A DNA stretch of 64,000 bases from Fervidobacterium_A thailandense (GCF_041505935.1 NZ_CP140110.1); one strand, 5' to 3'; counted from the first letter of the stretch, positions 7,939 to 17,192 are shown. Numbers and translations: made by a program. Notes: generated by a model not told the origin, from the letters alone.

Positions 7939-9243
7939 CTATTCCTCCCAATAGCGTTTGCTAACGACTTTCAGGTGAGATGCATCTTTTTTGTACCTTC
8001 CCACTTTAGCGCACGGTTTTCCTTCAACTTCCACAATGTCCGCGGTAATGTCTATCTTTTTCTTAAGTAATTTCGAGCCGACACCGTACACGTCCGCCGG
8101 GACACCTAAGGATTCAAATAGCCTTATTTTCTCCTCGTCAAAGCCACCAGAGACGACTATCTTCAGATCCTTCAAGCCAACTTTGTCGAATTCTTGTCTG
8201 GCCTTCCACACCAGTTCAGGACACACACCGAACGATTGTGGTCCGATGGGTGTGACCGACTTATCTCTGAGATTTCCGGAAGTATCAAACCGTACGCCCC
8301 ATATCTTTCTTGGCCCGGGTCCAATAATCGGTGATGGGTCCGTGACACCGAGGATGAATTCCTTGCCCATGACGTGCTCGTAGAATTTCTTTACCACCTT
8401 GAATGTAGTTCCTATCACATCGTTGTCCCAGTCAACCAGTACGATCCTATTGACGTTTTCCGGCATATATTTATCGAAAGCTATTGCGGCATCTTCCGTG
8501 CTACCGTTGTACGCGGCAATCAGTGCGTGCGGGATGGTACCCATCGATTCCACGCCCCAATAGTCCGCGTTCGCATCGGTGGAAACGCCAAAGGCACCAG
8601 CCTTTAGGGCTGCGTAGCCATCCGTTGCCTGGACCCAGTAATGGTCAAATCGCGCACTGAAGAACAGTATCGGCTTACCGTTTGCCGCTTCAACAACTTT
8701 TTTCACAGCCGTAGCCGTACTCGTCGCGCGTGCAATAACTCCCAGAAGTACTGTCTCCAAATATCCGAAGTAAACCGGGTCGCCTTGAATCGTCATCAAC
8801 GGTTCTCCTTCAGGAACGAACTCGCCATCGTAGACCGCGCGCACCTCTATTTCGTCCCATTTATCCACCCATAGCTCGTTTAGTCTTAGTCTCACATCCC
8901 ACTTTCTTCGCGTGAGTTCAACTATCTCCTCGACGTTCCCCTCCACCGAGAGTTCTTGCATTTGTTTGTCCAATCTGAGGATCTCGTTGTACAATTCTCG
9001 GGCTTTTTCTTCGTCTTTGTAGTATCCAGTACAGTAGCGCAGGATCGCGAGTGCTTCATCCACCCCGCACACTATCGCATCGTCTCTTGGGAAGAACTGG
9101 TAGTACACAATAGGATGCCTATTGTCTTTCTTCAGTACCTCAACGTAGCGGGTGAAGTACTTATCCGAATAGTACCCCATGCGTATTCGATCTATGGGAA
9201 CTTTGAATACCTTCGGATGGAGTCGTTTCGTTGAAACGCTCAC
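7939..9243 (-). CDS. pncB: Nicotinate phosphoribosyltransferase
   Basis: A 434-residue protein of the nicotinate/quinolinate phosphoribosyltransferase fold, which makes nicotinate mononucleotide from nicotinate and PRPP in NAD salvage. Supporting segments are IRMGYYSDKYFTRYVEVL at the N-terminus (a tyrosine-rich start seen in NAPRTases), ATDGYAALKAGAFGVSTDANADYWG, and the phosphate-binding IVVSGGFDEEKIRLFESLGVPADVYGVGSKL. Start: the GTG at 9243 overlaps the stop of the upstream gene (GTGA) and is preceded by GGAGGTGA; the longer frame runs into the upstream gene and is rejected. Last gene of the leftward block; no clear terminator is visible before the gcv promoter. Confidence 0.92.
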   Translation of the reverse strand: MSVSTKRLHPKVFKVPIDRIRMGYYSDKYFTRYVEVLKKDNRHPIVYYQFFPRDDAIVCGVDEALAILRYCTGYYKDEEKARELYNEILRLDKQMQELSVEGNVEEIVELTRRKWDVRLRLNELWVDKWDEIEVRAVYDGEFVPEGEPLMTIQGDPVYFGYLETVLLGVIARATSTATAVKKVVEAANGKPILFFSARFDHYWVQATDGYAALKAGAFGVSTDANADYWGVESMGTIPHALIAAYNGSTEDAAIAFDKYMPENVNRIVLVDWDNDVIGTTFKVVKKFYEHVMGKEFILGVTDPSPIIGPGPRKIWGVRFDTSGNLRDKSVTPIGPQSFGVCPELVWKARQEFDKVGLKDLKIVVSGGFDEEKIRLFESLGVPADVYGVGSKLLKKKIDITADIVEVEGKPCAKVGRYKKDASHLKVVSKRYWEE

Positions 9244-10868
9244 AGTCTCACCTCCACACCTTTTGATCCGTTTGAACCATCGATAACTTCGTATACCCAT
9301 TCCTTGATATTTCTTTCTCTACTGTCTATGCTGACACCAATCAAATAACATCGCTTGCTGGAAAATCCTTCGTAGTATTTCTTCTCCTTTATCTGGTCGA
9401 GTGCTTTCTGCGCGCTTTGATCAACCTTGAGTTCGATTATCCACACTACACCGTTGTTTTCTATCAGTATATCGATGATTCCCCCAGCTACTTCTCGTTC
9501 CACCTCATGGTGTACTCCACCTCCGTACAGTATTCCACTTATCACCATCTCGTAGTGTGCCTCTATCCTTTTCAATCTCTCGTGCTGATCTTCCTCGTGT
9601 TGTATCGTTTTCAACCTTTCTCCCAATCTATAGCTCATCCTGCCGAGTATTTCCTTCAATCCTCTCATAAACTCGTCGACGCGTTCTTTCTTTACCGCTT
9701 CCTTTATTCGTGGACCTACTTCGTTTAATTCGTCCGGTTCCAAACCGTAGTTTAATTCAAGCAGCATCTGGGCAAGCGATTGTCCTGCATCGAGGTTCGG
9801 AATCCTTAACTCATACAAACCCTCGTCTATTTCTCGGTAAAACGTCAAGTACCCAGCTTGAACGAGGAAGGACTTGACTACGCTTTCCTCTATCTCGCGG
9901 CTCGTTAACTCCATGTAAGAGATGCGTAGGTCTTTCTTCAGAACGTCTTCCAATCTCACGCTTCTTGCACGTAGATAGTCGTACAAAAACTTTGGGGCAC
10001 CTGTGTCGTTCCAGTACGGCAGGAATTTCTTCTTCTCAAAAAAGAGCAGCACAGCAAATGGATTGAAGACAAAGTGCTTTCCATCAAACGAAAACCCTCC
10101 ATAGTACTTCTCAAGTTGATTGAGCAAGTATTCCTCGTCTACTCCCAATTCATCACACGCACGGTCGATGTATTCTGGAAAATACTCCCTTATTTCCTCC
10201 GTAGTGTATCCCAGCATCTGCGAGTACGGTGCATCCAGCGATATGTCGTTGAGGTTGTTCAGTGTGGAGAATACCCCCGCTTTGGTGTATTTCGTAATAC
10301 CAGTAAGGAAAACGAACCGAAGGTAACTGTCCAGGCTCTTGATCCTTCCGTACAATCCCCTGAGGACCTCGCGTATTTGGGAGGCTTTCCGCTTGTCAGA
10401 GATGTGGTCCAGAATCGGCTTTTCGTATTCGTCTATCAGCAAAACCACCGGTTTGTTGCTTTTTTCGCTCAGCTTCGATACGAGCTCGTAAAATTGTTCC
10501 GAAACAGTATCCTGGGTCATCTCGAGGTTATAGCTTTGAGCCACTTCCCTTAGACGGGAGCTCAGGGATTTTTCAAGGAGCTCTGTACTTTTCGTTTCGA
10601 CATTGTTCATATCCAACCTGACAACCGGGTATTCCTCCCATTTCCATTTATCGTGGATCCAAGTGCCTTCAAACAATTGCTTTTCACCTTTGAACAAGTA
10701 ATAGAGCGTGCTCACCATAAGACTTTTTCCGAACCTGCGGGGTCTGGACAGGAATATGTACTTGTTATCCTCCACCATGTTGTAAATGTACTTTGTCTTG
10801 TCAACGTACACGCAATTCCATTCTCTGAGTTGACGAAAGTCTGACATACCTTTCGGGAGTTTTTTCAA
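9240..10868 (-). CDS. AAA-ATPase-like / PD-(D/E)XK nuclease domain protein (DUF1703 type)
   Basis: A 542-residue protein of the family that begins KKLPKGMSDFRQLREWNCVYVDKT. The N-terminal half is an AAA-like ATPase with P-loop SRPRRFGKS and a Walker B-like VVLLIDEYEKPI. The C-terminus has a PD-(D/E)XK nuclease-like core: GGIIDILIENNGVVWIIELKV, with Asp and Glu-Leu-Lys. The family is multicopy in many anaerobes and its function is unsettled; a mobile or defence-linked role has been suggested. I choose the TTG at 10868 because GAGGTGAGG precedes it and the family N-terminus starts there; an ATG at 10904 is possible but has no good ribosome site. It sits inside an otherwise housekeeping operon, between a radical SAM gene and pncB. 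Confidence 0.85.
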   Translation of the reverse strand: MKKLPKGMSDFRQLREWNCVYVDKTKYIYNMVEDNKYIFLSRPRRFGKSLMVSTLYYLFKGEKQLFEGTWIHDKWKWEEYPVVRLDMNNVETKSTELLEKSLSSRLREVAQSYNLEMTQDTVSEQFYELVSKLSEKSNKPVVLLIDEYEKPILDHISDKRKASQIREVLRGLYGRIKSLDSYLRFVFLTGITKYTKAGVFSTLNNLNDISLDAPYSQMLGYTTEEIREYFPEYIDRACDELGVDEEYLLNQLEKYYGGFSFDGKHFVFNPFAVLLFFEKKKFLPYWNDTGAPKFLYDYLRARSVRLEDVLKKDLRISYMELTSREIEESVVKSFLVQAGYLTFYREIDEGLYELRIPNLDAGQSLAQMLLELNYGLEPDELNEVGPRIKEAVKKERVDEFMRGLKEILGRMSYRLGERLKTIQHEEDQHERLKRIEAHYEMVISGILYGGGVHHEVEREVAGGIIDILIENNGVVWIIELKVDQSAQKALDQIKEKKYYEGFSSKRCYLIGVSIDSRERNIKEWVYEVIDGSNGSKGVEVRL

Positions 10869-10904
10869 ATTCCTCACCTCTTCAGTCTTTCCAACTCCAA
10901 ACAT

Positions 10905-12710
10905 CTAAAGTGTCCGCGTTTTGTTAACGAGTACGTTCCTGACTTTGTACTTCAAACACACGCCACAAAGCACGCATCCGATTCGACAATCCTTTGTGGA
11001 CGTACCGGAGTAGAAGCGTTGGTACTCCTCCCAAAGGAATTCCTTGCTAACACCGCTATCCAAGTGGTCCCACGGGAAATCTTCCAGACCGTACGGACCA
11101 AGGTATTCGTCGAGGTTGACTATCGAGAACGCTTCCATCCATTTTTCAAAGGAGAAGAATTCGTTCCATTCATCATAGTAACCCTTTTTGTAGGATATTT
11201 CAACGGCATCGAAGAGTTTTCTATCGCCTCTTGAAAGTACTGCTTCGACGAAACTTTTCTTACCGTCGTTTACGTCAATTTTGCCGAATTTTCTGTACGG
11301 TTTTAATAGTTCCCTCACATGGTCCATGTATTCAGGTGGCTGGACTCTAACGAATTGAAGAGCGGTGTGCGGTTTCGGAATCAAAAGATTTACAGATGCG
11401 GTAACATCCGAAAACCCAATCTTTTTAACGGCTTTTACAACTTCTCCTATTGCCTTTACATCCTCATCCGTCTCCGTCGGGAATCCGACCATGAAATACA
11501 GTTTTATCCGTTGCCAACCGGCATTCTTAGCCTCTTGGGCCGTGAGGATAATTTCATCGAATGTGATCTGCTTGTTTATCGCATCACGCATTCGCTGGCT
11601 TCCTGCTTCAGGTGCAAAGGTTAAACCCGCCTTTCTTACGGAGGATATCTTCTGGGCTATGTGTATGTTGAACGCGTCCATTCGGGTTGACGGGATTGAG
11701 ATAGAAACTTTCTTTTCTTTCGTGAATTCCAGGAGCTGGTCTATGGTTCGTTCAACCGCTGTATGGTCAAGAGCCGAAAGGGAGAGCAACGAGACCTCCT
11801 CGTATCCCGTATTCGTTATGAGTTCTCTGACGGCTTCTACAATGCTTTCCGGGGTTCTCTCGCGCACAGGCCTGTACACGTACCCAGCGTGGCAAAAGCG
11901 ACAACCTCGTGTACAACCTCGACTGATTTCGACAACGATGCGATCGTGCACACTCTCAACATGTGGGACAATTCGTTTTTTTGGGAGCGGAACGGAGTTT
12001 AGGTCTTTTAGTACGTTCCTACTCACCTTCTCCGGGACCCAATCGTACTTGGGAACAATCTTCCTGCCTGCTTGTTCGTAGAACAACGGGACGTACACTC
12101 CTGGAATCTTTGAGAGCTCACGGAGTCTGTCTTCCCTCGGAAACCCTCGCGTTTCCCACAAGACTGTCAATAGTTTTCGTAGCTGAACTTCTCCATCACC
12201 GAGGTAAATCGCATCGAACGCTGGAGCGATGGGTTCGCAGTTGTACGCAACAGGACCACCACCGATCACTACTGGGTGATGGTCGGCTCTGTCCTCAGCT
12301 TTTATGGGAATTTTCGACAGCTCCAAAAACTTCAGTACGTTGGTGTAGGAAAGTTCGTACTGGAGAGAAATCCCTATCATGTCCATTTCGTTCAGCGGAG
12401 TTTTTGTCTCGAGCGTGAAGAGTGGAATGTTGTTGGTCTCCATAAGTTGGACCATGTCTGGCCAGGGAAGGTAAGCACGCTCTGCAAAGACGAAATCGAG
12501 CTCGTTTGCGAGCCAGTAAAGTAGTTCAAGTCCGTAGTTTGATGTGCCAATTTCATACACATCGGGGAATGCGAATACAACCCGGAGGAGCTTTCCCGAG
12601 GATGTATCCTTAATAATGCTGTTGTACTCCATTCCAATGTAACGTGCCGGCTTACTAACGTTGAGTAAATTTTCTGAGAGGAACTTTCTTATTTTTTCCC
12701 TCGTGTTCAT
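10905..12710 (-). CDS. Radical SAM protein of the TIGR03960 type (B12-binding-like N-terminus)
   Basis: A 601-residue protein. The N-terminal third resembles a cobalamin-binding domain (FPDVYEIGTSNYGLELLY, VIGGGPVAYNCEP), followed by a radical SAM core with CxxxCxxC in SRGCTRGCRFCHAGY, which binds the [4Fe-4S] cluster that cleaves SAM. The C-terminus has a cysteine-rich tail (DCRIGCVLCGVC) typical of TIGR03960 proteins. Related proteins often accompany a second small radical-SAM-associated protein (TIGR03936), which is not seen here. The reaction is unknown. Start at ATG 12710 rather than GTG 12716, because GAGGTG lies 5 nt before the ATG and overlaps the GTG. Confidence 0.88.
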   Translation of the reverse strand: MNTREKIRKFLSENLLNVSKPARYIGMEYNSIIKDTSSGKLLRVVFAFPDVYEIGTSNYGLELLYWLANELDFVFAERAYLPWPDMVQLMETNNIPLFTLETKTPLNEMDMIGISLQYELSYTNVLKFLELSKIPIKAEDRADHHPVVIGGGPVAYNCEPIAPAFDAIYLGDGEVQLRKLLTVLWETRGFPREDRLRELSKIPGVYVPLFYEQAGRKIVPKYDWVPEKVSRNVLKDLNSVPLPKKRIVPHVESVHDRIVVEISRGCTRGCRFCHAGYVYRPVRERTPESIVEAVRELITNTGYEEVSLLSLSALDHTAVERTIDQLLEFTKEKKVSISIPSTRMDAFNIHIAQKISSVRKAGLTFAPEAGSQRMRDAINKQITFDEIILTAQEAKNAGWQRIKLYFMVGFPTETDEDVKAIGEVVKAVKKIGFSDVTASVNLLIPKPHTALQFVRVQPPEYMDHVRELLKPYRKFGKIDVNDGKKSFVEAVLSRGDRKLFDAVEISYKKGYYDEWNEFFSFEKWMEAFSIVNLDEYLGPYGLEDFPWDHLDSGVSKEFLWEEYQRFYSGTSTKDCRIGCVLCGVCLKYKVRNVLVNKTRTL

Positions 12711-12752
12711 CCACACACCTCACATCGTAGTTTTCCTTAATACCAAACAGCC

Positions 12753-13850
12753 CTACTCTATCGAGTAGCTAAATGAAATGTCAAGCTTTGCAGTCCCAGA
12801 CAGGTTTAGTTCCACCTCAACAAAATCTCCCGATTGCCGCAAGATTCTTCCCGTGCTTATCTTCAAATCAGCAATATTTTTTGCCCGAATTACGATCTTA
12901 ACCGCTCCTTGGCCTTTCAAAATCAAGGTACCGGTGACAACGTTTCGGCCGGATACTCTCGTGATTTTTCCTAACGACCAGTTGTAGAATACGTCCCAGC
13001 TTTTAGAAACGTAGATGCTGCCCTCCTTATTGATATCACCCATGATCGTACTACCAAGGGGTATCGTTCGTCCAAGGAGCGTACCATAGATATACACCTC
13101 TCCACCGGGCAACTCGTCACCGCACTTGATGTCGATCACGTAATCAGCTGGTTGCCAGTCGGTGGAGCTTAGATAGTTCAGTTCGATGACGTTCCAGTCC
13201 TTTCTGGTGACTTGGATTGTTTTGTTCCGAATGTTGACTCCCTTGGAAAGTTCATTAACCGTGCCTATGACGAATAACTTTCTGCCTGAAACTGTCGATT
13301 CATCTGCGGCGGCCATCATTTTCGCCATGGGAACGTACCCACGCTCCTGCGGAACGCTCGATAGTATCACGAACGCACTATCGACCGCGGCAAAGATGTA
13401 GAAGTACTGTTCGAGCCTATCACCCTTGAGCACGTAGTAAATCCTGTGCGAAGCCGGGATTTTGAACAACGCTTCGGCTTGCTCTGAGGAATTAATCACG
13501 TTCTTTCTTGATTCCGCCGTGAGGAGTTTCGCAACTCCGAACGGAGTGTTGACGTAGGTTTCCCCAGATTCAGTTATTGCTAAGGCCTCCTTGAGCTGGT
13601 AAACACCACGCGGAAGCTCCACAGGGAGGAGATACTTTGCTGGAGTGTACTCCGTTACAAGGGACCATTTACTTGCGGAAACGTGTAAGATTTGCCAGTC
13701 GCTTGGTAGTTCGAATTTCGTCGGGATGCTCGTGTAGAGTAAGCCGTAGTTTGGAAAAATGACGATCGTGTTTGCATGGCAAATCTCGAGAGAAATTGAA
13801 AACACCGCGAAGAGTGTGAACATGAAAATCCAGAATTTCTTGAACAGCAT
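12753..13850 (-). CDS. Secreted protein of unknown function
   Basis: A 365-residue protein with a clear signal peptide: KK, a hydrophobic run of about 18 residues, then HANT, consistent with cleavage near residue 27. The mature part is rich in beta-prone and Thr/Ser/Val residues, with a final segment (GDFVEVELNLSGTAKLDISFSYSIE) suggesting a beta-sandwich end. I recognise no family. The ribosome site AGGAGTGATG precedes the ATG. It is co-directional with a rhomboid protease gene 58 bp upstream, so an envelope role is plausible. Nothing more can be said from sequence. Confidence 0.75.
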   Translation of the reverse strand: MLFKKFWIFMFTLFAVFSISLEICHANTIVIFPNYGLLYTSIPTKFELPSDWQILHVSASKWSLVTEYTPAKYLLPVELPRGVYQLKEALAITESGETYVNTPFGVAKLLTAESRKNVINSSEQAEALFKIPASHRIYYVLKGDRLEQYFYIFAAVDSAFVILSSVPQERGYVPMAKMMAAADESTVSGRKLFVIGTVNELSKGVNIRNKTIQVTRKDWNVIELNYLSSTDWQPADYVIDIKCGDELPGGEVYIYGTLLGRTIPLGSTIMGDINKEGSIYVSKSWDVFYNWSLGKITRVSGRNVVTGTLILKGQGAVKIVIRAKNIADLKISTGRILRQSGDFVEVELNLSGTAKLDISFSYSIE

Positions 13851-13908
13851 AAGTCATCACTCCTTTTGATTGAGGTAGCTTCTCGCCACCACCCCACCCG
13901 TTGACGAA

Positions 13909-14586
13909 TCAGTTGAAGAAGTTAGACCGAATAAGGAGCCCGAAAGATACGATAACCAAGCTAATCAGTGCAACCGCAACGGCTCTCCAAAAGCGCTCAA
14001 CTCTCTGGGTGAGTCCGACAGGTATGAAGTATCCCAAGGCCATGCCCGTAAGCAATCCTCCAATGTGCGCAGCGTTGTTTATCGCGCTTCCAGGCACAAA
14101 CCCGAGTGCGATGTTGATTATTATCATCGGAAGCAAAGCAGAGCCAGTAATAGGCCTTAAGTAGAACGGTGTATCTTTCCTGAATCCGGCACCAAAAAGC
14201 GTACCTACCAACCCGAAGATAGCACCACTTGCACCGACGGAGAGGGCATCATAGTAGAACAGGTGGGTTGCAACGTTCCCGACAATACCGGTGATAAAGT
14301 AGTAACTTATAAAACGAGCGGAACCGTAAATTGCTTCCACGTAGTTGCCGAGGATGTAAAGTGCGTACATATTAAAGGCTAAATGTAAAAAGCCGCCATG
14401 CATGAACATGGCGGTCACGATTCTGAACCATTCACCGTTGTTCGTTACAAGTGGACCGTACTGCGCCCCAAAGAGGAGATAAACCACGTCACTGCGGTTG
14501 AAAAAAGTACGAACAATGTAAAAAGCCAGAAGTATTACAGAGTTGATCAGGATGAGGTACATGTAAACTGGTTGCCTTCTGTTCAC
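13909..14586 (-). CDS. Rhomboid family intramembrane serine protease
   Basis: A 225-residue protein with about six transmembrane helices. The catalytic dyad is visible: Ser120 in GASGAIFG and His174 in NNAAHIGGLLTG. The conserved HGGFLHLAFNMYAL segment at residues 63-76 supplies the oxyanion-site Asn/His region. Rhomboids cleave single-pass membrane proteins within or near the membrane; the substrate is not evident. The GTG start follows TAGGTG. It lies between ybaB and a gene for a secreted unknown protein, within the same leftward block. Confidence 0.93.
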   Translation of the reverse strand: MNRRQPVYMYLILINSVILLAFYIVRTFFNRSDVVYLLFGAQYGPLVTNNGEWFRIVTAMFMHGGFLHLAFNMYALYILGNYVEAIYGSARFISYYFITGIVGNVATHLFYYDALSVGASGAIFGLVGTLFGAGFRKDTPFYLRPITGSALLPMIIINIALGFVPGSAINNAAHIGGLLTGMALGYFIPVGLTQRVERFWRAVAVALISLVIVSFGLLIRSNFFN

Positions 14587-14638
14587 AATTTACACCTACT
14601 TTGTGAATAATTCTCTTTGTGAAAAGTCCTTTGAAAAA

Positions 14639-15001
14639 TCAAGCTAGCGGATTGTACTTGAGTATGATTTCGTTCGTTCTCTCTTCCCTGATTTTATCCA
14701 CCTTTTCCCAAAGCTCGGAGATTGCGACCATGAGTAAGTCCTTGAACATCTCGCGGTCTTGATAGACGTCTTCATCGTACTGTATATCCTTGACCTTACG
14801 ATCGCAAGTGGCAATTATCTTAAGTGCCCCACCACCAACTTCTACGCTCACTTCTTCGGAAGCGAGTTGTTCTTCGAGTGCCTTCAACTCCTCTTCCATC
14901 TTCTGTTGCAGTCTCTGCAATTCGGCAAAATTCTTTGGAATCCCGGGTCCTCCACTCGCACCAGTTAAGTTCCTACCACCGAAGCTTCTCAGCTTTTTCA
15001 T
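14639..15001 (-). CDS. YbaB/EbfC family nucleoid-associated protein
   Basis: A 120-residue protein with the family pattern: glycine-rich N-terminus, a long charged helix (NFAELQRLQQKMEEELKALEEQLA), then VEVGGGALKIIATCDRKVKDIQYD and a second helix. YbaB dimers bind DNA and in some bacteria are encoded next to dnaX and recR, which are absent here. The ATG at 15001 is chosen because AGGAGGATGAGCGC immediately precedes it; the frame extends nine codons further without a better site. Length is close to the family norm (about 100-115). Confidence 0.93.
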   Translation of the reverse strand: MKKLRSFGGRNLTGASGGPGIPKNFAELQRLQQKMEEELKALEEQLASEEVSVEVGGGALKIIATCDRKVKDIQYDEDVYQDREMFKDLLMVAISELWEKVDKIREERTNEIILKYNPLA

Positions 15002-15042
15002 GCGCTCATCCTCCTTGCAGGTTTTCACGGATGCTGTTAAGC

Positions 15043-16107
15043 TTACCTATCTGGATTTTCGTAAATCGAAAAGTTATCAGTTTTGAGTATTTTCATTTCC
15101 GGTGTGATCAACAATACTTCCGCACCTAACTTCGGGAATAATGTTCTTGTGTAAAGCCAGCGATCCTTTCCCAGTACAAACCCAGCAGTTGAAAGCGCAT
15201 CTGCAAGTATCGGATCCTCACTCACAACACTTACACTGATTGCACCCCGTGAGGGTAAACCCGTTTGCGGATCCAGAATGTGGTGGTACCTCACGCCGTC
15301 AATCTCGAAGTATCTTTCATAATCGCCACTCGTTGCGATCGAACCTTCTTTTAAATAAACGTAACTGATGCTATCGTAAGTATTTCCACGGGGATTTCGA
15401 ATACCTACTATCCAGTTCGCCCTACCGAACTTCGGCCCAAGTATCATGATTTGACCACCGGCTTCGATAAACCCGTGGCAATTCTTATCGTACTCTTTCG
15501 CTATTTGGTAGGCACGCTTGAGTGCGTATCCCTTTAGCATCCCGCCAAAATCGAGCCAAGCACCGTTTGTTTTCACAGATTTCTTCAAGTAATCAACTGT
15601 AATCTTCTGATAGCCACTGAGCAGTATCGCTTCCTTGATTTCTCGAGGTTCCGGAACTTTAAACTCACTTTCACTTCGCTGCGAGTATTTACTGAACCCC
15701 CAAAGGTCGATCAAACGGCCGAGAGCTGGATCAAATGCACCTTCGGTTTGCTTTGCCAGTTTCAGCGACAAGTCCACGAGTGCGAGAGTTTCATCGTCCA
15801 CTTGAACCCAATCTTCGGAATGGTTCAAATTGTACAGCACGCTTCCCTCTCGGTATGGATCGTACTTCTCCTCCAGACGCCTCATTTCGGTGAAAATCGC
15901 CTTCGCAATTTTCTCCGGGTTCACTTTTGAGGCAATCTTTATCCGGATGTAGGTTCCGAAGATGTAGTCTTCGAAGTCTTGGTATTGACCAGTTTTACCG
16001 TAGATGAAAAGTGCGTAGATAGTTATCAACACCAGGAAAAGACCGATTACCGAGTAAACAACTATTCTGTTCAACTTCAAAATCTCAACGGGATCGGGTT
16101 GTTGCAT
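15043..16107 (-). CDS. apbE: FAD:protein FMN transferase (ApbE)
   Basis: A 354-residue protein with an N-terminal membrane anchor (residues about 14-33) and an ApbE domain. Diagnostic segments include LNHSEDWVQVD, a glycine-rich WLDFGGMLKGYALKRA, and TSGDYERYFEIDGVRYHHILDPQTG with the metal-binding Asp. ApbE attaches FMN covalently to threonine in Rnf/Nqr subunits and similar proteins on the outer face of the membrane; no Rnf genes are in the window. Its first 31 bases overlap the end of the upstream radical SAM gene, implying translational coupling. Confidence 0.94.
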   Translation of the reverse strand: MQQPDPVEILKLNRIVVYSVIGLFLVLITIYALFIYGKTGQYQDFEDYIFGTYIRIKIASKVNPEKIAKAIFTEMRRLEEKYDPYREGSVLYNLNHSEDWVQVDDETLALVDLSLKLAKQTEGAFDPALGRLIDLWGFSKYSQRSESEFKVPEPREIKEAILLSGYQKITVDYLKKSVKTNGAWLDFGGMLKGYALKRAYQIAKEYDKNCHGFIEAGGQIMILGPKFGRANWIVGIRNPRGNTYDSISYVYLKEGSIATSGDYERYFEIDGVRYHHILDPQTGLPSRGAISVSVVSEDPILADALSTAGFVLGKDRWLYTRTLFPKLGAEVLLITPEMKILKTDNFSIYENPDR

Positions 16108-17081
16108 ACCTTACATTTCCCCTCCTTGAGTCCGACGACGTTGGTTACGTAGCCTTCTCTAATTATAACAGCACTTCCGCATTTTGGACAGTACGTTGAT
16201 TCGTAAGTGGGATCCCAAACGTTTCCCAGGTAGACGTAATTCAAGTATTTTTTGGCCAAATCATACGCCTGCTTCATTTTTCCGATGTCCGTTGGAGGTT
16301 TCGTGTAACGGTACGCTGGATGGTACCTTGAGAGGTGCAAAGGTAGGTCTTTTGAGATACCGGAAAGTATCTTAAATTCCTCCTCAAGCTCGGCTAAGTC
16401 GTCGTTTTCACCGGGTATGAGTAACGTTGTGACTTCAACATGAACACAGGAACTATGCAACAATTCAACGGTATTTAGCACATCCTCAGAATTGCCACCG
16501 CACACGTTTCGGTAGAACTCGTTGTTCATCGCTTTGAGATCAACGTTTGCAGCGTCGAGGTAAGGGATGAGTTCTCTTAAAGGCTCGGAATTGATGTATC
16601 CATTTGTAACCAAGACGTTTTTCAGTCCAACGCGCTTGGCTAAGATAGCGGTTTCATATACGAACTCGTACCAGACGATCGGCTCGCTATAGGTGTAGGC
16701 AATTCCCACATTCCCTTGGTGTACGTATTGCTCGGCTAAGTACACCACTTCCTCGGGAGTCAATTTTTTTGCGTAATAAGGCCTTTCCTGAGAAATCTCC
16801 CAGTTTTGACAAAATGCGCAGTGGAAATTGCATCCCCAAGTGCCCAGTGAAAGTATGATTTTCCCAGGATGGAAGTGGAAAAGCGGTTTCTTCTCGATAG
16901 GATCTAATGCCAAGCCGGTGATTTCTCCGTAATTGAGAGAGTAGAGGGTAGCGGAGATGTTTTTCCTGACCCTACACAAGCCCACTTTTCCCTCGGCGAT
17001 CACGCAGTGATTTGGACAAAGGTGGCACTGGACCTCATTTTCGGTAAGTTTTTCGTAAAATTTCGCTTCTTTGTAGTTCAT
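16077..17081 (-). CDS. AmmeMemoRadiSam system radical SAM enzyme
   Basis: A 334-residue radical SAM protein of the pyruvate formate-lyase-activating-like group that co-occurs with AMMECR1 and Memo proteins. The N-terminus has CHLCPNHC and GLCRVR cysteines, the SAM cluster is C84-C88-C91 (TWGCNFHCAFC), and the C-terminus carries a zinc-ribbon-like CPKC...CKVC pair. The reaction is not established. The start at ATG 17081 has AGGGGTGAT upstream; the frame extends 50 codons further into the divergent promoter region and that part is rejected. An AMMECR1 gene is present 17 kb away (34.0 kb), but no Memo gene is in the window. First gene of the leftward block. Confidence 0.9.
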   Translation of the reverse strand: MNYKEAKFYEKLTENEVQCHLCPNHCVIAEGKVGLCRVRKNISATLYSLNYGEITGLALDPIEKKPLFHFHPGKIILSLGTWGCNFHCAFCQNWEISQERPYYAKKLTPEEVVYLAEQYVHQGNVGIAYTYSEPIVWYEFVYETAILAKRVGLKNVLVTNGYINSEPLRELIPYLDAANVDLKAMNNEFYRNVCGGNSEDVLNTVELLHSSCVHVEVTTLLIPGENDDLAELEEEFKILSGISKDLPLHLSRYHPAYRYTKPPTDIGKMKQAYDLAKKYLNYVYLGNVWDPTYESTYCPKCGSAVIIREGYVTNVVGLKEGKCKVCNNPIPLRF

Positions 17082-17115
17082 AGAATCACCCCTGCGCCCA
17101 CGACTATTCAAAACT

Positions 17116-17124
17116 ATTATAGCA
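17116..17124 (-). promoter_or_regulatory. Extended -10 promoter for the leftward radical SAM operon
   Basis: Reads TGCTATAAT on the minus strand, a perfect TATAAT with TGn extension, 35 bp before the ATG at 17081. It faces away from the promoter at 17149, so the 111-bp gap is a divergent promoter region. Confidence 0.65.
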
Positions 17125-17148
17125 CCATATTCAATTACGCTGGCTTTA

Positions 17149-17157
17149 TGGTATAAT
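17149..17157 (+). promoter_or_regulatory. Extended -10 promoter for the rightward plsY-plsC block
   Basis: TGGTATAAT, 35 bp before the ATG at 17193. A weak -35-like TTCAAT lies 16 bp upstream of the hexamer. Probably drives the long rightward gene set. Confidence 0.7.
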
Positions 17158-17192
17158 TCATTCAGCAAAAATCCGTTCGGGGAGGATGAAAG

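Noticed and set aside
13655..13897. Overlapping frames at the 5' end of the secreted-protein gene
   Set aside because: They are out of frame with the clear signal peptide and ribosome site of the gene starting at 13850.
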